Assembly (NCBI GenBank): GCA_012934845.2
Contig: WNNJ02000780.1
Coordinates: 106,652-170,651 of the forward strand
DNA from: Pomphorhynchus laevis
Taxonomy: Eukaryota; Acanthocephala; Palaeacanthocephala; Echinorhynchida; Pomphorhynchidae
Direction: 5' to 3'
DNA: 64,000 bases
The notes below the pieces were generated by a model. The model saw nothing but the letters and a program-made list of their open reading frames with translations. It did no database searches and had not been told where the DNA came from. Positions 22,528 to 34,324 of this stretch are shown one piece after another. Positions within the stretch are counted from its first letter, which is position 1. The number at the start of each line of letters is the position of its first letter. Position numbers and translations under genes: made by a program.

Positions 22528-23780
22528 TTAAAATGATTGTAATTCCGTAATAAGGTTGTCTTCTAATATTGTATTACCTTCTTTGTATAGGTGAGCTGGT
22601 GAACATGCATACTCGTAAAACCATCCTAATAAAGTTTGACACTTTTTGCAATGCACATCGCGTGTAAAATGTCTTCCAGTAATGAGCATCTAAAAATGAA
22701 TGATCGTAAACATATCATGATATTAGATTATATTTAATAATAATTATTATTAATATTAAATATTTAAATATTCATAGGTTTCGGTTTCACAGCAAAGGAA
22801 AGCATTCAAAGTATGCTGAAAGGGTACATCTTGAAGGAGCAAATTTCATCCCCTTTATTTTCTCTTCATCTGGTGGAATGAGTGCTGAAAGGGATAAAAA
22901 CGATTGCATCTAGAAAATAACGAACAACCAAACGGAAGTACGATGATATCATTTCAAAACTCAAACTGACAATCAGTATTCAAATCGCAAAGTCAGCATC
23001 AATTTGCATTATTCGGTCTACCGGAAATGGCAGATTTACAACCGAAGAGTTGGATGGTCTCCGGAATCGCCGCTTGGGGGACAAGTTCAGTATAAAAACA
23101 TGAAGACTCAAAACATGATACGACTACATTTGGATTTAAATCTTAACGAATTTTTGTCCTTTCCATTACATCTCTTTAAAAAATAATATTATTAATTCGC
23201 AAATTCTCAAATATAATTTATCCAGGGTTTAGTACTAAGGCACTGACTAATAGCAAAATCTCGGTACTTCTTTTATATATTTGGATAAATAGATTTGTAT
23301 TATTTTGAGTATGTATTTAGGCTATTTTTCATAGCTAGTTTGAAACTACTGTTTTAGATTAATGAATTATCTAATCGTTTCCAATAATAAAAATTAAATT
23401 CAATGTGATTTAATGGATTTAGGTTTTTAGCCATCTCTTATATTATAAATACAGTGTCGAAAAATAAGATATTATCTCGTACACTCTCAGGCTACTAAAC
23501 GATATTATTTTCCGTCACACTCGTGGACAAATTATTACAATTAACAAATTATTCGTGCTGGCAACATAATTTTAAATATTAAAGAAATACTGTTTTTACA
23601 TACCTTTTCTTTCACATCACCCAAAATTACATTAACGACCTTGTGATATAAGCTTGCTGGACCGGTCAGTCCAGTAAAACGACGGGAAATTAGGTAAAGC
23701 CGAGTCGTTAGAGGAATTAAGCAACTTTTGCAGTAGTACACATCGGGCGCGCTAAGGTACTCAATGTAGAAGACACCCAT
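22528..23780 (-). CDS. YPEL5: Yippee-like protein, YPEL5 type, 2 exons
   Basis: Exon 1 is 23780-23604 (59 codons) and exon 2 is 22689-22528 (53 codons plus stop), joined in phase 0 through donor AAG|GTATGT and acceptor TTTTTAG. The 112-residue product begins MGVFYIEYLSAPDVYYCKSC, aligning with human YPEL5 [20 protein letters not shown], and carries the yippee zinc signature C17-X2-C20-X52-C73-X2-C76 with the exact family spacing. RRFTGLTG, LITGRHFTRDVHCKKC, LGWFYEYA and YKEGNTILE match family blocks. YPEL5 is a nuclear/centrosomal protein linked to the CTLH/GID ubiquitin ligase. Identity to vertebrate YPEL5 is only moderate for this normally very conserved family. A TTGTAG acceptor just upstream of the ATG suggests a 5' UTR intron. 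Confidence 0.87.
22690..23603 (-). other. YPEL5 intron with coding-like remnants
   Basis: Within the 914-bp intron, minus-strand translation at about 23110-23000 gives YTELVPQAAIPETIQLFG, then KSAISGRPNNAN. At about 22905-22785 it gives FLSLSALIPPDEEKIKG, then MKFAPSRCTLSAYFE. These look like once-coding sequence and are less AT-rich than their surroundings, but I do not recognise the protein. They could be remnants of an inserted gene or element. Confidence 0.4.
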
Positions 23781-23799
23781 AAGAATGTCTACAATCAAA

Positions 23800-24110
23800 T
23801 AATTTTAAAAGTGTATATTATTATCAAATAATACAAAAGAAATATTTTTTATTATCTTCTATCTATAGAAATGATACATAAACCCATCGAAAAATAAGGC
23901 TAAATAATGAAATATAAAAATACTCGAAAATGTATTTATGTTGTTGTTTAAAAAAATATAAAAGTATTCGTTTGTTAGTTCAATTAAAAATATAGTTTTC
24001 AGTTTAAAAAACTAAAATTAATAACGATGAAAATATAGTTATAAGTCTAGGAAAAATATAATTTAGTTTTAAAATAAGAAACTCAAATAATTTTTAGCGT
24101 ATTTTAATTA
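23800..24110. other. AT-rich spacer upstream of YPEL5
   Basis: Nothing is recognised. The YPEL5 promoter and any 5' UTR exon should lie here or further right. Confidence 0.4.
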
Positions 24111-24114
24111 ATCA

Positions 24115-24610
24115 TATGGGCTAACTGAGTCTACGTATTTTATACTATATATAAATTAAAAATAAAGATAAATAATTATAATTAATTATATAAGATTTTA
24201 TACAATTTATATTTATATAACGATAGAATTTATAATTAAAATTTAAAATAAAAATCAATTTTTATGAATTGACTAATAAATAATATAAGAAGTAATCGAA
24301 TAAGGAATAGAGGTCACAGGAGAAACATAAGGATAAACAGAAAACTTATGTGTATCGAGAATGCAAACAAAAGTAGAATGCGACCGTATAGTGTTGAGAG
24401 TATTCAATTTAAATCTCGAGTTAGAGAAGATAGAAGCTTGTTCTTCCAAAAGAGCAAAGACTTACTACGCAAGTGGGAACGGTGAGACCTACGAAGAGCT
24501 AAATAGTTGCTGTGGTTTTTTAAAATAAAAATCAATTTTCATGAATTGACTAATAAATATTATACGATGTATTAGAATAAGGAATAGAGGTCATCAAAAG
24601 TAGAACAGCT
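24115..24610 (-). repeat. Solo PLE terminal-region copies
   Basis: CTAACTGAGTCTACGTATTT near 24120 is followed by AT-rich sequence and TTTTATGAATTGACTAATAA near 24262, then AATAGAGGTCACAGGAGAAA near 24305: the same order as the 3' end of PLE copy 1. A second partial copy (CATGAATTGACTAATAAAT, then AATAGAGGTCATC) sits at 24530-24600. No RT is attached. Confidence 0.7.
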
Positions 24611-24619
24611 ATGTTAATC

Positions 24620-26275
24620 TTTTGATTAATTTATTGATAATCGCCGATTTTTATTAATAATGCATTATAATTACCATAATGATATTTATTTTTTAAACAA
24701 AAGACTATTTATTTTTGTTAAACAAAAATGAAACCAACGAATGATTTTGGTTTGCAGGTGAATAACAAATACATATATGGCGAAACGGAATTTACAAATT
24801 TCGTTTCTAATATCAAATGTTTGTGGTGGAAATTTTACGTACATCGATAGTTGATTAACAATAGCAGATAAGAAGACGTTTTTTTATTCTAGTTGATTTA
24901 TTAGCTGAACTAAAAATACATTTTCTCTAAAATTAGTGTATAAATTTGTCTTAAAAATTTTTTAATTAAAAGTTATTTTTATTGGATAAAAATTGGTAAA
25001 ATAATTAAGAATTATTTATAATTTTTATTAATAATTTTTAATTATTAATAATTTTAAATTATAATATTAATTAGTTAAAAATAAGTTAAAAATAAGTTGA
25101 AAAAGTCAAATTTCTATTTTCATAAAAAATTTATGATTATATGGGTATTAGCAAGTCGTAAACCTGCTAAAATTTAGTTATTATTACTAAATTAATAATC
25201 AATTAGAATTAACATAAATGATTATAGCTATAGTGATTATTTTATTGTTATACAATTAATATATTGTATAAAAAATATTAATTATTGATATTATTTATTA
25301 TTGTATTTTCAGAATTAAAAAATGTATACACGTTACAATTATTTACAGTTTTAATTTGAATACTATGATATAATTTAATTGTTATACGATTTTATATAAT
25401 TAATATCAAGTTAAAATAAAAAATTGAAATTTAAAAAGTCAATTTTCATGAATTGACTCATAAATAACAGACGTTGAATCAGACAACGACTGTTTAAAAC
25501 ACACATTTTAAAACAAACGAAAAAAGAAAAAACAAAATCATAAAAAATTTTATGATTTCTATTTTCATAAAAAATTTATGATTATATGGGTATTAGCAAG
25601 TCGTAAACAATATATTATTTAACTTATAGAAATCAGATCAGTTAACTCAGTCTACGTATTTAAAATAATTATAAAATAAATAAAAATAAATAAAAATAAA
25701 TAAAAAATAATGTAAAATCAATAAATCACAATTTAATAATTAGATAATAAATAATTATAAATAATTGTTATAAGATTTTATATAACTTATATCAAATCAC
25801 CAATAGCAAATTGACTATTGACTTTTGCTACTCTATTGACTAACAAAAGTTCTCTTAAATGTGTCATTAAATTATTAAATATTTAAAGCAAAATGATTTC
25901 TAAATTTAAACAAGTTAACTTCTATTTGACAATCATTAAAATAATTAGGATAATTATTGACAATAGATCATTAAAATATTAATGGAAATGTGTTAGAGTA
26001 GAATGCATCCTATATATATTTGTTGAAATGTTTCATTACAATGCATAAATATATTTATACAGAAAACTAAATAATTACGTTGAATACAGCAATTTATTTA
26101 ATATTTCGATAGTTTCACATTGGCTTCCATTGATGTCATTGTATTATTTTATATAAAATTTATAGACAAAATAAAATAAAATTATAATCACATTAAATTA
26201 GATTAAATTAAATTAAATCAAATTAATTATAGATTATATTTAAATTTTATTTTTTATTTTATAAAAAAAACAATT
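24620..26275. other. AT-rich intergenic DNA with another PLE terminal copy
   Basis: No gene is recognised. PLE terminal motifs recur at 25435-25490 (ATGAATTGACTCATAAATAA) and 25625-25790 (TTAACTCAGTCTACGTATTT followed by the AT-rich tail). The string AAAATTTATGATTATATGGG occurs twice (near 25125 and 25570), indicating a local duplication. Confidence 0.55.
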
Positions 26276-26279
26276 TTTT

Positions 26280-29200
26280 TTAATAATGAACAATTTATTA
26301 AAAATAATCATATTAACTTAGGTTCCCGCAAATGGGCCTCAAATTGAAATTTACGATCCCAGACTGGGCAATACAATACAAAAAAGTTTCTCAATGTGAA
26401 ACAGTAGTAAACTCTGCCATCCGAATAGTCGCAGAGATCGTTCTTTGTGCGCTAAAGCATAATCGCCTTCGTATGTCAGAAATGCAGTTTGCGTACGATT
26501 GTTTGCTTTTGATGGCAATATATCGTGCAGCTTTTCTTAATAAGAGATCCAATTCTCTCCCAATTCCAGCAGCAGTCGAAACAATGGCTGGTATGAAAAT
26601 CCCATCCTCCACCAGTGAAACACGCTCGCCATATTTAGCCATCTTGCGATTTGAATGATAGTCGAATGTGGAACTGACAGTTTGGTGAGCATAGGATGGA
26701 GCTAAATGGTTGAAAACGCAAATGTCGACATAAGACCGCTTCATCCTACCCTCTGAGAAATTCATACACACAATGTCCATTCTCGCAGATCTATCTCTCG
26801 TTGTGGTGCTAGATGCAAACACTATACCCTCATCTACTGGTCGTAATTCCACTTCCCGACCCATGCGATCATGCGTTTCACTTAGTATCGAGCCGATCGT
26901 GTCGCGTATGGCGTTGTGTCTGATAATTGTTCCGCCGCCGACTCTACAAGAGAGTACATGTTCAGAAGTGTAAACACTTCTGAACATCGACAAATTCCCT
27001 TACTTTTAATTAGTATATTGTATCTTATCGCAAGTGCATCCAAAAAACTGTTGCTTTTGTAAATAGAATCCCGACGGTTTCGAAGGAATAGATGTCAACC
27101 AAATTGAGGCATTCTTCTGTGCAGCATGCTGTATACTTCGAGCCATTTCTTCACTTGCATTTTCCAAAATTTGTTTCTTAAGTTGCTCGTATATATTCCG
27201 ATTATTTTTCCGGTAACCATCACAAAGATCCTTTAGTATTTCCCCAATTTCAGAACTGTTACTATGAATAACGTTTGCATTCGCTATTAGGTGTGATTGT
27301 TTAAAAACCTCTTTTGCGTTGGCTGATGGATCTATTATGCCTAAACCTCCATCTCTGGCGGGTAGTTTAATAATATCTCGAAGCTCTAACGTTAACACTC
27401 CCAATCCCATAATGCTCGGTATCAACTTCAGGAAAATATCATCAGCTAAGCCTCTGAACCATGATGAACTTACTTTTGTAGTGCGCACCAGATGTGTCCA
27501 TTGAAACTGAATCGTTCGTGTTAGCAATATATATGCAGCATATGGATCCAATTCTGCTAAATCACAAAGATGCTGTATCTGTACTCGCCAGGAGTTAATT
27601 GAACTCATGACTTGACACTCACGATATGCATCACATCCGATAAATCCTCCCAAGACCTTGATACCATTTTTAACCACTTTGACTCCTTCTTGCATAAGAT
27701 ATTTGGCTTCATTTGTCATAGTTTCGTTCTTGTTTAAAAAACAGCATTTTGAAGCATTTATGTGAAATCCGAAGCTTTTACCGATCACTTTCAATAGATC
27801 CCATACTTGAGACAACTCATGCGTACAGGCTAATAAAAGTTGCATCATCTGCGTACCAAAGTTGGGTGACACCAGGTATTTTTTGTTTAATCTCTCCAAT
27901 TATCGGTAAAGACGCCGTTGCAAATGCAGCCATAGCCAAGGGGTCTCCTTGTGTTACCCCTTCTTCAGATAGAATTGTCTCCTCAGCAACAATTAGCAGT
28001 GATGGCTTCGAGTAAGTATTGATCAGGAGTGTCGTCATGGTAGGACAAATCGCGTTTTTGTTTTTGAGCAACAAATCCCGATTGATACAATTGAAAGCGT
28101 TGTTGGCATCTACAGTTAATATGCAATATTCACTATTACTTTCAAGTATATCTCTTGCATTATGAATAATAGTATCGGTCCCACATTTCTGACCAGCACA
28201 CATTTGTACTGCCCCAGCTACCTCCATCAATGTTGGTTTAATATATTTTAGCTGTGCCCTGGCTACTATGCGTCTCATAACTTCCCCTATACCGATAGGG
28301 CGTATTCCAGGAGATTTGTCAAGAGGAACCAACCGACATGCTAGATATGCTTCCAAGCTGTTAGGATTTAATATTTCGGTTGCAATTTTTATTGCAATCA
28401 TTGCGAGCACATTCGCCAATCTGTATGATTCTTGACCAAAATCTGTTAGTAGATATCTCCACATTTGCGCGTCTATACCGGATGGTCCTGCACTTCCATT
28501 TGATTTTTTAGCCGCTTTTATAATATCTTCTGGACTTAAATTCATGTAAATTACTTGATGATGTTGGATTACATGTTTCAGAGGTGTCAATAAAATATAC
28601 TCTCCATCTGCATCCGTTGCTCGAGGATGTAATTCTTGAAGACGTGTGAGCACTGTTTTGCCGTCCAAAAAACTATCAATCTCATGTATCCCGGATTTTT
28701 GTCCGCCTGATTTTAAAAGTCGAGCTGCTTCTCCAATTTTACTGTATTGTACCAATTTATGAATGTCCATTAAAAATCCTTTTTGATGGTTTTTCTTACG
28801 ATTCATTGATCTTTGCTTTTGAAGGAATCGAGCTTCTGAAATTAGTTGGTCATACTTTTTTCATTCCACATTATTATACGTCGTTCTAAGGTTTTCCGAC
28901 GATCACTAATTCGTCGCGAAGGAATTTGCTGCAGAATCAGCTGGCAATATACCGAAGAGAGGTGTAAGATGGAATCACATTCTTTAGAATTTTCGTTAAA
29001 CGATTTGATGTGTGAAGTTAAGGTTGCAATAAAATCTTTAGTAGCATTACATCTAGGCAGAGTCATCAAGTTTGGAACCCAGTGAATAATTTCATAGAAT
29101 GTTTCCATATACCAAGGTAAACGACGTATCGCATCCCGAGCAGTATGACCTGTCTGGTTCTCAACATTGTCACTAACTGCGTGAACGTGATTTTCACTAT

Positions 29201-29545
29201 CATGCACATTTATTATCGATTTTACTTGAATGTGCTGCTGATTACAACAGTTTGGTGCTGCGCAATTTGAGCAAGGAACTTTACTCTTGGCACATTTGCA
29301 CTTTTTGCACTTGGCCGCTTGCCCGTTGCAAGTACAACATCTTACAGTGTTGATTGGACGTCCTTTCGTCATACTGTATGTTTATTGTAATTTGCCTTCG
29401 TTATTACTTCGTCCGAGCTAGTCCTTGCGGGGCTCCATCAATAATATGCGCACTAGTCAGAGCCCTTGTATCTCGGGATGACTGCTGGAAAGTCGATCTG
29501 GAAAGTCGACCTGGAAAGTCGATATGGAAAGTCGATTGTAAGTAG
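26280..29545 (-). mobile_element. LINE family D, RLE-type (possibly Utopia-like), nearly full length
   Basis: Read from 29545 leftward: a 5' UTR with four 13-bp repeats; from 29372 a protein start with a Cys-rich zinc domain (KCKKCKCAKSKVPCSNC); an RT core at 28806-27817 with ACRLVPLDKSPGIRPIGIGE near residue 155, ANNAFN 234-239, QGDPL 286-290 and YADD 318-321; thumb and connector at 27899-27006; then a C-terminal zinc/RLE region at 26993-26391 with SEHVLSC, RHNAIRD and SARMDIVC ... YVDICVFNHLAPS. The His/Cys knuckle followed by a PD-(D/E)xK-like domain is typical of R2/NeSL-group LINEs; N- and C-terminal patterns recall Utopia elements. Breaks: a +/-1 shift at a poly-A near 28855, a shift near 27830, and two in-frame stops near 27006 and 27000. 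No U2 snRNA target is seen at the flanks. Confidence 0.85.
29484..29539. repeat. Four 13-bp tandem repeats in LINE D 5' UTR
   Basis: The unit TGGAAAGTCGAYM is repeated four times with 1-2 differences per copy. It lies about 110 bp upstream of the LINE D start codon (minus strand), where LINE promoters often carry tandem repeats. Confidence 0.85.
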
Positions 29546-29559
29546 TATATTAAGCAGCC

Positions 29560-29815
29560 AAGAAAGTTCAAACTTTTATTTTTATATAAAAATAAAAATA
29601 ATAATAATGTAAAATCAATAAGTCAAAATTTAATAATTAGATAATAAAATAAATAATTGTTATAAGATTTTATATAATTTAATAAAATTATATAAATGCT
29701 ATTTGGGTTTTTTATATAATTGTTTTATATAACTTATATCAAGTTAAAATAAAATATTAAAATTTAAAATAAAAGTCAATTTTTATGAATTGACTAATAA
29801 ATTTTTTGAGTTGAC
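29560..29815 (-). repeat. Solo PLE terminal-region copy
   Basis: It contains ATAATGTAAAATCAATAAGT near 29602, TATATAACTTATATCAAGTT near 29726 and TTTTATGAATTGACTAATAA near 29780, in the order found at other PLE 3' regions. It is cut off before the GAGGTCATC block. Confidence 0.65.
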
Positions 29816-30059
29816 TAATTATTTGCAAGAAAAATAACCAACATTAGCAAAATGCATTTTAAGATGCTTTCTAATTAAAAAAAAATATTTTAAAGTTACA
29901 AATTATTTTTCTCAACAAATACAAGCCATAAAGATACGAAATACGTAGGATGACACTTATATAAATTGTTCTTTAATTCATGAAGGCCTCTGCCTTTCAG
30001 CTGCTAAATTCGAATTTTTAACTCGTTAATTTTCGTAAATTTTAAATAACTCTGCATAG

Positions 30060-30326
30060 AAGCTCTTAATTAACAATGACTACTACAACATAACATAAAA
30101 GGTTAAGGTTAAAAAAGCTTCTTATAAAACCTTTTTAAATCCTATAAACCTTTTAAAACCTGTTTTGTTCTTATAAACCTTTTATTCACAAAAGGTACTT
30201 ATCTAATCACCTGACAACGCCGGCACAACAGGCTCTATGTAGGTGATGAGATAAGAACCTTTTATGAATAAAAGGTTTATAAGAACAAAACAGATTTTAA
30301 GGGTTTATAAGAGCGCAATTAAGAGC
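30060..30326. mobile_element. Foldback element (inverted repeats of ~60 bp or more)
   Basis: The central arms, CTGTTTTGTTCTTATAAACC through AAAAGGT.CTTATC near 30158-30213, pair with the complement at 30240-30296 around a GC-richer loop (CAACGCCGGCACAACAGG). Outer matches AAGCTCTTAATT (30060) and AATTAAGAGCT (30316) suggest the termini. There is no coding sequence. Confidence 0.75.
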
Positions 30327-30451
30327 TTTGGCGCAGGAATCAGTTCTAAAAATTAATAATGATGATAATACAATAATTTTAAAGATTTCAAATTATTATA
30401 TAATTTGTAAAGAAAAATCCAAATTGAACTAAATACTTTTTTAAATGGTTT

Positions 30452-30545
30452 CCATGACCATTGCTTTTACTTATCGACAAATTTTATTTCCATGACCATT
30501 GCTTTTACTTATCGACAAATTTTATTTCCATGACCATTGCTTTAT
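30452..30545. repeat. 38-bp tandem repeat, ~2.5 copies
   Basis: The unit begins CCATGACCATTGCTTTTACT and ends ACAAATTTTATTT. Copies start at about 30452, 30490 and 30528; the last is partial. Confidence 0.85.
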
Positions 30546-31958
30546 TTTATTTCATGTTATAGTAATTTAATGTACGAGGAAAAGGCAACCATATAATATA
30601 TTAATTTATTATTAATATATATAAATATATTAATAATAAATACATTATATTTAATATGTACAAAAACTGAGATACTTGTGGCATACTCGGCTTTACCATT
30701 TGGTTGATCAGTAGAAAAAGACTGATAAGAAGAGTATAAATCATCTTGCCGTCGTATCAGTTTATTATTATCAGCTATATTTTATTAAAACATTATTATC
30801 GTGTAGTAAAACCTCTCACCTGCAGTTAACGCTGTGTTTACATGTTACGCGTATAAGTGATGATGATTTTATCAAATTTCGAATTCGTCAAGTGAAATTA
30901 TTTGATTCGGGAGTTAAAACGTCAAAGAAATTATAAATTGTTTGAAACTGCCATTTGACCCGGTCGCTTCACAGAATTAATAAAACAATATAATGGATTA
31001 ATTGTTTGTTGCTAATTTATTAACGGATCGTAAAATGTTTGAACGCACAACATTGAAATACTGCAGGTATTGCAAAATTAATACCCGAAACTGGATATTA
31101 CCACGTTCATTTCATGTTACCGATAAATGCCAATAGTTTTAAATTTACTTGGTACCATCATATTATGAAATCTATTAACATATTCTCTTCCTACATTTTC
31201 TGTAGTTGATGGTACAATATTGTTATTTGTTTTATAATTATTAAATTACACTCTTGTGTATTCCAGAATCCATTAAATTCTTTAAAATCTATAAATTCTT
31301 TAAAATCTACCAATTTATCAATTGCGTATCCTTACCGCAAACCGATATATTAAAAAATTAATCGTAAAAAGTCTTTAAACGTAAATACTTTTAAATTATC
31401 ATGTTTAAGACTTAAACCAAAGACCTTTTTGTCTCTTCGTACATTTACAAAAATCAATATGTGCAGATTAGCAATGTTAATAGTGCTCTCAGCAATTGAT
31501 GGGCTTACTGCTAAGTTCCCAATGCCCCGAGTGTAAGATTGAATGGATAGTAGGATCTGCATTCTAATCACATCTTGCGAGACATGATTCAGTGCAAAAG
31601 GCTGGCAATTGCAAAAGGATTAGCAAAAGAATTATGACCCTGTGCACACTTATTTAGTTAATCGCGCTTTTCAAAACATTCCAAAGTTCAATGCTTGATT
31701 CATATGTTGGATTGGCATTATACAAATATCTACTGAAGGATAAAACTAACAACGTCAATAATTCAATCAATAAATCAAAATATTGAACGCTAACATTCAC
31801 TTCTTAAGTCATAGTTCAATTTACAATTCCTGTTGTAATTAGTAGATTGAGCTTTTTAATAGAATTGCGATAAATGCGGTACAGCTTAGACAGTATGATT
31901 CATGTTATTAAAACGCAGGAAATAATTACAGGACAGCGACTTATATTTGATTTGACCG
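30546..31958. other. Intergenic DNA, no gene recognised
   Basis: Short frames such as 31571-31350 (minus, 73 codons, with NLHILIFVNVRRDK) look faintly coding-like but match no family I know. No repeats stand out. Confidence 0.4.
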
Positions 31959-32482
31959 TTATTGTGTACATCCAACAGAACAAACACTTCAAATGTTAAC
32001 TATAATAATAAAACTTTATTAATAAAAAATACATAAATGGAAGTGTCGTTTAACAAGTAAGTCCGTCAAAAAAAGAAACAGTCAGTCAACAGAAAAAATA
32101 AGTTAACAACTTCTTTGTCTTCATCCTATTACGACCTCAAATTCATGGGGATCTGAGCCCCCAACCAATCCAGCACGCCGCTTTCCGATTGAACCACCCA
32201 GGTCCCCCCCCCGAAGAATCCAATCGGTGCGGACGATGTTGGGTAAACGAGAGACGAGGAGCTTAAGAAACATTAGCCTTTTCTCTTGGGGACGGCCTCT
32301 TGAGAAGAAGACTAATCCCGAGATAGCCAAGGTACCCCAAAGGCGCACCTGAGTTTTCCCATTCAACGGCAGATGCTGGGCCCGTTTCAGAGCCCACATA
32401 GCTCTCTTCATGAGCAAATGTTAACTTATTATTGTGTACATCGAACAGAACAAACTCTTCATGAGCAAATGTTAACTTATGT
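31959..32482 (-). mobile_element. LINE family B, copy d, 3' fragment with target-site duplication
   Basis: The LINE part (about 32003-32411, minus) encodes RAMWALKRAQHLPLNGKTQV, LWGTLAISGLVFFSRGRP and a C-terminus ending near GLVGGSDPHEF, then an AT-rich tail with AATAAAAC. It is severely 5'-truncated. The left flank (31959-32002, TATTGTGTACATCCAACAGA onward) is repeated on the right (32430-32481, TATTGTGTACATCGAACAGA onward), giving a ~45-bp target-site duplication. CTCTTCATGAGCAAATGTTA occurs twice on the right side, so the insertion added a small extra duplication. Confidence 0.85.
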
Positions 32483-34320
32483 CCGACGTATGTGAAAGTT
32501 CAAACCATGATACACATGTTAATCACACAATCTGCTTATCAGTCTCGTTCCTGATCGTATTATTTTTACGTCTCCAATGTATATAAGATATATCTAGTTG
32601 ACAGGGTAGAGTAGGCAAATAAACACTAGAAAATTTTTATTAATATGTACGATGTATTCCAGAAAGGTAAGCTATCATTCGTCTTTGTAAACGCGATTTA
32701 GCACTATTGAGCAAATTTTGTCATATGGATAAGTATTACTATGTAATTGTCAATGCCAGGATTTTTTACTTTCAAGGAAGAATATTACCGAGAGGTGATG
32801 AACAACGAATTAGATTTGTAACCGCCAAATAACCACATCATTAGTTAAGAGATTGAACAAAGTATCTTCACCAGATACGGTGAATTCTTACAATCGATAA
32901 TGTGTTGCTTCCGAAACGTTATAACGAGACATCTGACACCCCAAAATGTTATTAATACGAAAATTTCGAATGATATCTGAGGAAACACATTTTGCAGTTG
33001 AACTAATAATACCATTTCCCGAGTAAACTCTACCGGTATTCAAAAAATAACAAATTTACAATTTAGAAAAATGACGTTACAAAGCAGTTTTACAGATACG
33101 ATATAAATAAAACTACATGAAATTAAAGAAGGATTAAAAATTAAGTGATTATCGCTAATACTATTTATTTTATGTAACAATTTTTAGTAACATAAACTAT
33201 CCGGTTAGATACTGTTCGTTTATATACTTATCTTCGACACTTATTTTTATATCTTATTCTTATAAGAGTTCACGTGTTTACCTCCTTATCAAGTTAAACC
33301 TGAGAGTAAGCGACTATTCCCTTTGACTTTGTAGCTATTTTTTAGAACGAGGAAATTAATGACAAATATGTTATGAAATTGATACAATGCATGAAAGCTT
33401 GCAACGGTCTTTTGGTTTACAATAATTTTCGTGAACCGAAAAATATTCTCGTGTTTTTACCAAGTACGTTTATACTTATATTTTTACCAAGAACGTTTAT
33501 TCTCGTATTTTTACCAATATATCTGCTTATGACTCCTGCAAAACGAACTATAGCTAAGACATGCATGATATGATTTAAATTTCATATTTAGCAATTAGAT
33601 TGCTAGGCTGTATTGCCGAATAATTCATAACGGCTCGACCATAGATCTCTACGATTAATATTATCTTAAAACAATATTCAGTCCGGTTAACGATTTACTA
33701 TCCACAAATATGCAATATATAGATACATTTAAGTTTTCAACTCAAATAAAGAAAATAATTATCTTAAGCATAGCAAACGAGCTTAAAATTATTAGCTTAC
33801 GCTAAAATATTAATTTAACTCAAACGTATAGTAATGAATCATTCCTCAGAGAGCATCGACAAATGTTACCTCATGGAGCGTGTTCAACAAATGATCCTTA
33901 GAGAGAGTATTCAACAAATGATCCCTTAGAGAGCATACCAAAGCCAGCATCTTTGCATACAGCCTCAATTCATGCACTTAAAATGCGATCCGATAGAATT
34001 CACCTTGACAGTGACGATCAACCATCAAGTAGTGAATCAGACAGCGTCGAGGCCATTTAGAATATGCTTAACTTACATGTATATTTACTAATATCTAATA
34101 TGTATCTTAAATACAATATTTAACATTTGTGATTGTAACTAAATCGTAAATTTTCACCACTGTAATCTTTTAAATTTATTTAAAAAAAAATAAAATATCA
34201 TAAAAGATCATAAAATAAACATCTTTCTTAACTACTTTCTACTTTGTTTTGAAAATTACTGTTTCCACAACTGCTCTTTTAAGTATTCATTGTTTGCAGG
34301 ACAATAAAACAGAATCTTAA
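32483..34320. other. Intergenic DNA with a possible terminal exon
   Basis: No complete gene is recognised. A Leu/Phe/Ile-rich frame at 33373-33573 contains a 24-bp tandem repeat (TTTTTACCAAG.ACGTTTAT, about 33455-33510). A coding-looking stretch at 33925-34059 is listed separately. Confidence 0.4.
33925..34059 (+). CDS. Possible 3'-terminal exon of an unidentified host gene
   Basis: The frame reads IPKPASLHTASIHALKMRSD followed by a Ser/Asp/Glu-rich end (SSSESDSVEAI) and a stop near 34057-34059. This composition, with acidic Ser-rich clusters like many nuclear protein tails, is less AT-biased than the flanks. An acceptor-like CCTTAG precedes it near 33929. I cannot link it to other exons or to a family. 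Confidence 0.3.
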
Positions 34321-34324
34321 AAAA

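Noticed and set aside
31350-31571. 73-codon minus-strand frame (NLHILIFVNVRRDK) as an exon
   Set aside because: It looks faintly coding but no splice partners or family could be identified, so it is left as intergenic.
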